A stretch of DNA of 64,000 bases, from positions 124,001-188,000 of the forward strand of contig NZ_JAXCLE010000006.1 of the NCBI RefSeq assembly GCF_037027585.1. Reading direction: 5' to 3'. A model generated the notes under the pieces. That model made no database searches. It saw only the letters and a program-made list of their open reading frames with translations, and was not told where the DNA came from. A program made the translations under genes and the position numbers. The first letter of the stretch is position 1. Each line of letters starts with the position of its first letter. Below are positions 59,696 through 64,000 of this stretch, piece after piece. Source of the DNA: Solibacillus ferritrahens. GTDB taxonomy: Bacteria; Bacillota; Bacilli; Bacillales_A; Planococcaceae.

Positions 59696-60178
59696 TTATG
59701 ATTGGGGTTGTTGTGTACGATGGTATTCTTTCACCGTGCCATCTGCATACTTAATTTCAATTTCAACTTCCAAGAAGCTGTCAGGCTGATTGAACTTTTC
59801 TAAAACTTCATCAATGACCGCATCTGAATCTGTATTCGCATCAAAAGTAAAGCTTTCAAAAATCGGTACTAATGTATTTGTAGCTTCATTTCCTTCAATT
59901 TTAGAATTATTTACTTCATCATGGATGGATGCCTCAGCACGGGATGCCTCATTTTCATAATCCACTTCATAGCTTTTATTATCTGCATATTTAATATCCA
60001 AATCAAAGTGAGTAAAGTTATACGGTGCGTCCGTTGTTTCTGTAACTTTACTTGTCTGATCCATTGTATTTTGTTCTGTTGGAGCATTGTCCGGTAAATT
60101 AGTTGCTTCTTCTTTATCTCCACAAGCTACTAAGAATGCACTGGTACCTATTGCTAGGAATAAAGCTATTTTTTTCAT
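59696..60178 (-). CDS. YusW-like lipoprotein
   Basis: The 160-residue protein has lipobox FLVAC (Cys18) and two copies of the YusW-type motif: FDLDIKYADNKSYEVDYENE and VEIEIKYADGTVKEYHR. An acidic Thr-rich linker follows the signal. Function of YusW is unknown. ATG 60178 lies eight bases after AGGTGG; a GTG 12 bases upstream overlaps the SD. Confidence 0.8.
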   Translation of the reverse strand: MKKIALFLAIGTSAFLVACGDKEEATNLPDNAPTEQNTMDQTSKVTETTDAPYNFTHFDLDIKYADNKSYEVDYENEASRAEASIHDEVNNSKIEGNEATNTLVPIFESFTFDANTDSDAVIDEVLEKFNQPDSFLEVEIEIKYADGTVKEYHRTQQPQS

Positions 60179-60190
60179 CTTTTTTACCAC

Positions 60191-60527
60191 CTTTCGATTA
60201 TCTACAGTTAAATTACCCTGAATGTTAAAAAATAATCATCAAAATATTATTTTAAAAGATGTATTTTAATGAAAAAATTATGCGTGTTTAATAGTATCTT
60301 ATCCAAATCAGCCTTTTTAATGTGAATCAGATTTTGAAATTAGATCGGACGTATAAAAAATATTCCAAGATTATTTGAATAAATAAATAAATAAATAAAT
60401 ATTATAAAAATTCCCAACAATTGAAATATTTATAAAAATATATGTTACAATAATTCGGTTAGATATAATTTTATTTTCATATTTTTATTTTGAAAAAGCG
60501 ATTTTATCGTTTTAGGAGGATGTTTAC
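60191..60527. other. AT-rich divergent intergenic region
   Basis: It holds promoters for two divergent genes, but only a TATAAT at 60464-60469 for the rightward gene can be pointed to. A tetranucleotide tract (AAAT repeated about five times) lies at about 60376-60400. No gene or structured RNA is seen. Confidence 0.4.
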
Positions 60528-61880
60528 ATGAGAAAGTTTACAAAAACGGCTATTGCAACAACGTTAGGAACGACTCTAATGCTTACAACAATTATGCCCG
60601 TCGTTAAAGCAGAGCAGGTTATTCCCGATATTAGTAATTGGGCAATCCAAACATTAAATGATGGCGAAAAGTTCGGCATTTTCCCAATTGAATGGTATTA
60701 TGATGGCTTTCGATCTACCATTTCCACTGAACGTTTAAATTCATTAATGACATTAACAGAAAAGAAAATTGCAGGTTTAAATTTAGCGAAAAATGATGCC
60801 TTTACCCCATTAAAAGTCTCTAATGACAAAACACGTGGGGATATCATTAACCAACTTTATAACATTGTCGCACAATACGATTTGAATGTATCAGAAGATG
60901 CGGTTAAATATATGCAGGAGCGCAAAGTATTGCAAGGTTCTGAAAGTGGATTAATGCTTGATGCTAAAGCAACGACTCAGCATGCTGTAATTTTTGCCGT
61001 ACGTTTAATTCAAGATACTTTTGAACAGGCAAATGCAGGTGCAAAAGGTGTTGCATGGGTAGTAGAGGATGAAGATACAAAAGTATACTTATTGGGCTCG
61101 ATTCATGTAGGTACACCAGATTTACATCCAATGCACAAAAAGTTAACAAATGCCTTTAATGATTCGGATGGTTTATTTGTTGAGGTGAACTCATTGGACC
61201 CATCTGGTTTAGAATATTACATGGAAAAGGCGATGTTTACGGATGGTCGTACAATTAAAGATGTCGTAAGTGAAGAAACGTATGCGAAACTGGAAAAGGT
61301 AGCGCAACAGTTGGGAGTGCCAATGGAAGAGTTGGAATTACACAAACCATGGTTTATCTTCAGTAATTTTTCAACACAATCGTTAGATGGAGTCTTTGGC
61401 TTAACACCAGAGGAAATGGCGATGCATGGAGTAGATATCCAATTTTTACTGAGTGCTTATTTACAGCAAAAGCCTATTTATGAGTTGGAAGGGATGAATG
61501 CTCAAGTCGATATGTTTGATGGCTTGTCTCAGGAATCACAGGAACAATCCTTAATAGAGGCACTTGATAGTATTTTAGAGCCTTCTGAGCAAACAGATGA
61601 AGATGTTAAGATCATGGCCGATTGGTTTACGAACTGGGTCAATGGCGACATTGAAAAATTTGCAGAAAGCTTAAAAGAAATGAATGAAGATACTTCGGAA
61701 TTTAACGAAATGCTATTCGGTAAACGTGACGAACAAATGGCTGCCAAACTTGTAGAAGTACTGGAAAAACAACAAGGTACGTTCTTTGTAGTAGTTGGGG
61801 CAGGTCACTTTTTGGTAGACAAAAATATCCGCTATCATTTAGAGCAAAGCGGATATGAAGTAAAACCGTTTTATCAATAA
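60528..61880 (+). CDS. secreted TraB/GumN-family protein with SLH-like N-terminal region
   Basis: The 450-residue protein has a signal peptide (residues 1-28). A segment (about 30-165) reads ISNWAIQTLNDGEKFGIFPIEWY and EDAVKYMQERKVLQGSE, like degenerate SLH motifs. Then comes a TraB/GumN (Tiki-like) domain: VYLLGSIHVGTPDLHPM at about 186, GLFVEVNSLDP, and the terminal FFVVVGAGHFLVDKNI near 422. GSIHxG, E and GAGHF are the metal-site residues of this putative metalloprotease family. AGGAGG stands before the ATG. Single-gene unit. Confidence 0.82.
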   Translation: MRKFTKTAIATTLGTTLMLTTIMPVVKAEQVIPDISNWAIQTLNDGEKFGIFPIEWYYDGFRSTISTERLNSLMTLTEKKIAGLNLAKNDAFTPLKVSNDKTRGDIINQLYNIVAQYDLNVSEDAVKYMQERKVLQGSESGLMLDAKATTQHAVIFAVRLIQDTFEQANAGAKGVAWVVEDEDTKVYLLGSIHVGTPDLHPMHKKLTNAFNDSDGLFVEVNSLDPSGLEYYMEKAMFTDGRTIKDVVSEETYAKLEKVAQQLGVPMEELELHKPWFIFSNFSTQSLDGVFGLTPEEMAMHGVDIQFLLSAYLQQKPIYELEGMNAQVDMFDGLSQESQEQSLIEALDSILEPSEQTDEDVKIMADWFTNWVNGDIEKFAESLKEMNEDTSEFNEMLFGKRDEQMAAKLVEVLEKQQGTFFVVVGAGHFLVDKNIRYHLEQSGYEVKPFYQ

Positions 61881-61889
61881 TATAGTCAG

Positions 61890-61930
61890 CACGGAGTCGT
61901 TTACGAAAGTAAATACTCCGTGTTTTTTTT
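61890..61930 (+). terminator. intrinsic terminator
   Basis: CACGGAGT (61890-61897) and ACTCCGTG (61915-61922), with an inner TTAC/GTAA helix, then eight T. Confidence 0.85.
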
Positions 61931-61989
61931 CTTAATTTTCAACTAAGCGCTAGTTATAATCGTTATTGTAGTAGAAGGGAGTGAAATGG

Positions 61990-62508
61990 GTGGATGAGCA
62001 GCAACTTAATTTATTAATGCAACAACATACAGCAAGGCTTTTTCGTATTGCCTACTATTATTCTAAAAACTTACATACGGCCGAAGATATTGTTCAAGAT
62101 GTTTTCATTAAATTTTATGAAAGAAATATTGAACTCGATTCAACTTCAGTAGAACGGTATTTGATTACGATGACAACAAATAAATCAAAAGACTATTTAA
62201 AAAGTTGGCACTATCGAACAATCATTATGCAGGAAAAATGGCTTCATACATCTTCTCACAAGCAACGTGATGCATTAGTCATACAGGACGAGGAGCAACT
62301 CATTAGTGAGGCCGTATTAAGCTTACCGTTAAAGCAGCGTGAAGTAGTAGCCTATTATTATTTGGAAGGCTATTCGATAAAAGAGCTTGCAGAAATTTTA
62401 AATTCAAATGAAAACACTGCTAAATCGAGACTTGTAAAGGGCAGGGATTTATTGAAGGATAAATTACAGTCAATCGAATGGGAGGTGCTAAAAAATGACA
62501 CGTTATAA
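61990..62508 (+). CDS. ECF-type RNA polymerase sigma factor (locus 3)
   Basis: The 172-residue sigma-70 family protein has region 2 (YYSKNLHTAEDIVQDVFIKFYER, then YLITMTTNKSKDYLKSWHYR) and region 4 (LPLKQREVVAYYYLEGYSIKELAEILNSNENTAKSRLVKGRDLL). GTG 61990 lies eight bases after GGGAG; a GTG at 61981 overlaps the SD. It overlaps the following membrane protein gene by 14 bases. Third ECF unit of the window. Confidence 0.9.
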   Translation: MDEQQLNLLMQQHTARLFRIAYYYSKNLHTAEDIVQDVFIKFYERNIELDSTSVERYLITMTTNKSKDYLKSWHYRTIIMQEKWLHTSSHKQRDALVIQDEEQLISEAVLSLPLKQREVVAYYYLEGYSIKELAEILNSNENTAKSRLVKGRDLLKDKLQSIEWEVLKNDTL

Positions 62509-63742
62509 ACTGAAAGAGTTGAAAAATACGACACTTCATGAAAAGAAAATTCAACAAGCCGTACAAACGAAAATTCAGCAAAGAAAGCCGAAACGATTTG
62601 TTCATATTACTTTAATTACAGCTCTTATTAGTATAGCCATTCTATTTTTTGTAGTGAATCAATTGAATCCTGAACAAAATCGCCAAAATACAAATGCAAC
62701 AGAATCATCAACACTTTTAAATATATTCCATGAAATCGATGGGGCTGGTGTTGCTTACAGCGAAAACTTCAAGGAGCGTGATATGCAGCATATCCGAACA
62801 TTACGCTATTATAGGGAAGTTTCATTAACTCATTTTCTGAATAGAAGTGGTGTCACTTTTCCGTATTTACCGAAGCCATTTAATTGGGAAAACGGAACGG
62901 TCATTGCAGTAAATGATGGCTATTTTACAGAACTGCAGTTTCATTTTAAGTCGGATGATCATTTTTTTAATATTTCAATTGCTCCATCAAGGATTAACCC
63001 TTTAAATGTAGAAGAACTTGAGGATAACTTAGTCGATGCAGCTGGCAATCCAATGAAGATAGAACGAATAAACGGATCTACAGCGATAGTAAAACAGAAG
63101 ATAAATAATGGTTCCGGACTCGTATATAGGCATTACTTTTATAATAAAAAAAATGATGCTATAAATGTGATGGCTGGTTCAGCAAATGAATACTACAGCT
63201 ATTATAATGGTCTAATTTATCATATTGGCTATAGTGAGGCAGCACCGGTTGATGAACAGCAGATGGATGGATTTGTGAAGAATTTCATCGTCAATAATGA
63301 AATTCATATGTTAAATTTAGATGAAGCAACGATTGAGGACAATTGGTTAAATCGCGGCGGAAAGACGATGCTTATTTGTCTGCTTTTTTCAATTGGTAGC
63401 TTCAGTATTTTGCATTTTTTATTGAAAAATGCCTCCAAAAAAACTACGAAAATTACATGGTCCATTGTTTGGGTATTACTTCATACACCAATATTAACTT
63501 GGCTCGTTACATTCGGTTCAGCGGTATTATATGGAGATGGCTTTATTGGGGTAGGCATGCTTGCTATAAGTTTCCCATTACTATTAATTATCGGCTTGTG
63601 TATTATATTGCCGAATAACAGAACATTTAGAAGACAATTAATGCTAATGCATATTCTTGTCTATCTATTTACATTTAGCTGTTCCATCTATAATGAGATA
63701 GAAATAACAACTGCAATAGAACAAATTGAAGAGATATTATAG
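62495..63742 (+). CDS. putative anti-sigma membrane protein (locus 3)
   Basis: The 415-residue protein has a basic cytoplasmic N-terminus, a transmembrane helix at about 37-56, an extracellular domain of some 230 residues (60-287), then about four membrane helices (290-400). Unlike the other two regulators, it is polytopic. No zinc motif is present. Its 14-base overlap with the sigma gene and topology suggest an anti-sigma factor; the C-terminal membrane bundle is unusual. AGGTG precedes the ATG inside the sigma gene. Confidence 0.7.
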   Translation: MTRYKLKELKNTTLHEKKIQQAVQTKIQQRKPKRFVHITLITALISIAILFFVVNQLNPEQNRQNTNATESSTLLNIFHEIDGAGVAYSENFKERDMQHIRTLRYYREVSLTHFLNRSGVTFPYLPKPFNWENGTVIAVNDGYFTELQFHFKSDDHFFNISIAPSRINPLNVEELEDNLVDAAGNPMKIERINGSTAIVKQKINNGSGLVYRHYFYNKKNDAINVMAGSANEYYSYYNGLIYHIGYSEAAPVDEQQMDGFVKNFIVNNEIHMLNLDEATIEDNWLNRGGKTMLICLLFSIGSFSILHFLLKNASKKTTKITWSIVWVLLHTPILTWLVTFGSAVLYGDGFIGVGMLAISFPLLLIIGLCIILPNNRTFRRQLMLMHILVYLFTFSCSIYNEIEITTAIEQIEEIL

Positions 63743-63744
63743 TC

Positions 63745-63782
63745 AAAAAGCTGCGTAGAGAAAATCTATGCAGCTTTTTTTA
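63745..63782. terminator. bidirectional terminator
   Basis: AAAAAGCTGCGTAGA (63745-63759) and TCTATGCAGCTTTTT (63765-63779) form a long stem with one wobble between convergent genes. Confidence 0.9.
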
Positions 63783-63983
63783 TTATGCTTGTATAAATGC
63801 TAAAACCGGTTTGCCAATCAACATAAAAATGACATAGATTGAAAGCGCACTAAGAACAGCTTGGCCAGGTTTCCAGTAACTCGAAAAATAAAACACGAGC
63901 GCGGTAAACAAAACCATCCCTATAGCTCCAAAAATAGCATTTTGCTGAACAATATGAAATGTCTCAGTTGTCATACTTTTCAT
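63783..63983 (-). CDS. small membrane protein, unknown function
   Basis: A protein of about 66 residues with two hydrophobic helices (IFGAIGMVLFTALVFYF and AVLSALSIYVIFMLIG). ATG 63983 is six bases after GAGG; a further ATG at 63995 is possible and upstream control lies outside the window. Family not recognised. Confidence 0.55.
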   Translation of the reverse strand: MKSMTTETFHIVQQNAIFGAIGMVLFTALVFYFSSYWKPGQAVLSALSIYVIFMLIGKPVLAFIQA

Positions 63984-64000
63984 TTGTAGCCTCATATTAA

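Overview
The window looks like chromosome of a low-GC, endospore-forming, S-layered member of the Bacillales, most likely Planococcaceae near Solibacillus or Lysinibacillus. The evidence is a gerA-type germination operon, an SLH-domain protein, a SLAP-domain protein, a leucine T-box in front of ilvB, strong AGGAGG ribosome sites and Bacillus-type repeats. The species call is inference from gene content; no rRNA or tRNA gene was seen.

Layout. 1-9030: small or accessory genes (hydrolase tail, SET protein, SLAP protein, hydroxyacyl-CoA dehydrogenase), a first ECF sigma/anti-sigma/lipoprotein operon, an MFS pump behind what looks like a translational attenuator, a truncated Nudix gene, a thrS fragment and a rhomboid-like protease. 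9520-19102: one long organosulfur operon holding an acyl-CoA-dehydrogenase-fold monooxygenase, an SsuBAC-type ABC transporter, a YtkA-like lipoprotein, a TlpA-like thioredoxin, an O-acetylhomoserine sulfhydrylase, a NifX/AnfO-like small protein, SsuD-like and DmoA-like flavin monooxygenases and an FMN reductase. It would import an organosulfur compound, desulfurise it with reduced flavin and fix the sulfur as homocysteine. 19103-28625: a second ECF pair inside what looks like an insertion, membrane proteins, a GNAT, an mhq-type quinone-response operon with one frameshifted gene, and two lipoproteins. 28917-31192: metIC transsulfuration genes. 31654-34926: DedA, MscL, lytic transglycosylase, nicotinamidase and tiny membrane proteins.

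35031-46030 is the branched-chain amino-acid block: ilvD, then a T-box and ilvB-ilvH-ilvC-leuA-leuB-leuC-leuD. 46801-50349 is a gerA-gerB-gerC germinant receptor operon. 50445-57082 is an unusual peptide-type ABC transporter: a fused double ATPase is divergent from two permeases with long N-terminal extensions and a substrate-binding lipoprotein whose two halves are in swapped order (an apparent circular permutation). 57787-63983 holds an SLH surface protein, a YusW-like lipoprotein, a TraB/GumN-type protein and a third ECF sigma/anti-sigma pair.

The most interesting signals are the permuted binding protein, the SD-sequestering attenuator with a 17-codon leader at 7084-7200, and a family of about 195-bp four-module intergenic repeats (six copies). 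One copy lies inside a 553-bp element with inverted ends and an 8-bp target duplication. A second, GC-rich repeat family invades the leu operon. Duplicated ssuE tails bracket an inserted ECF locus.
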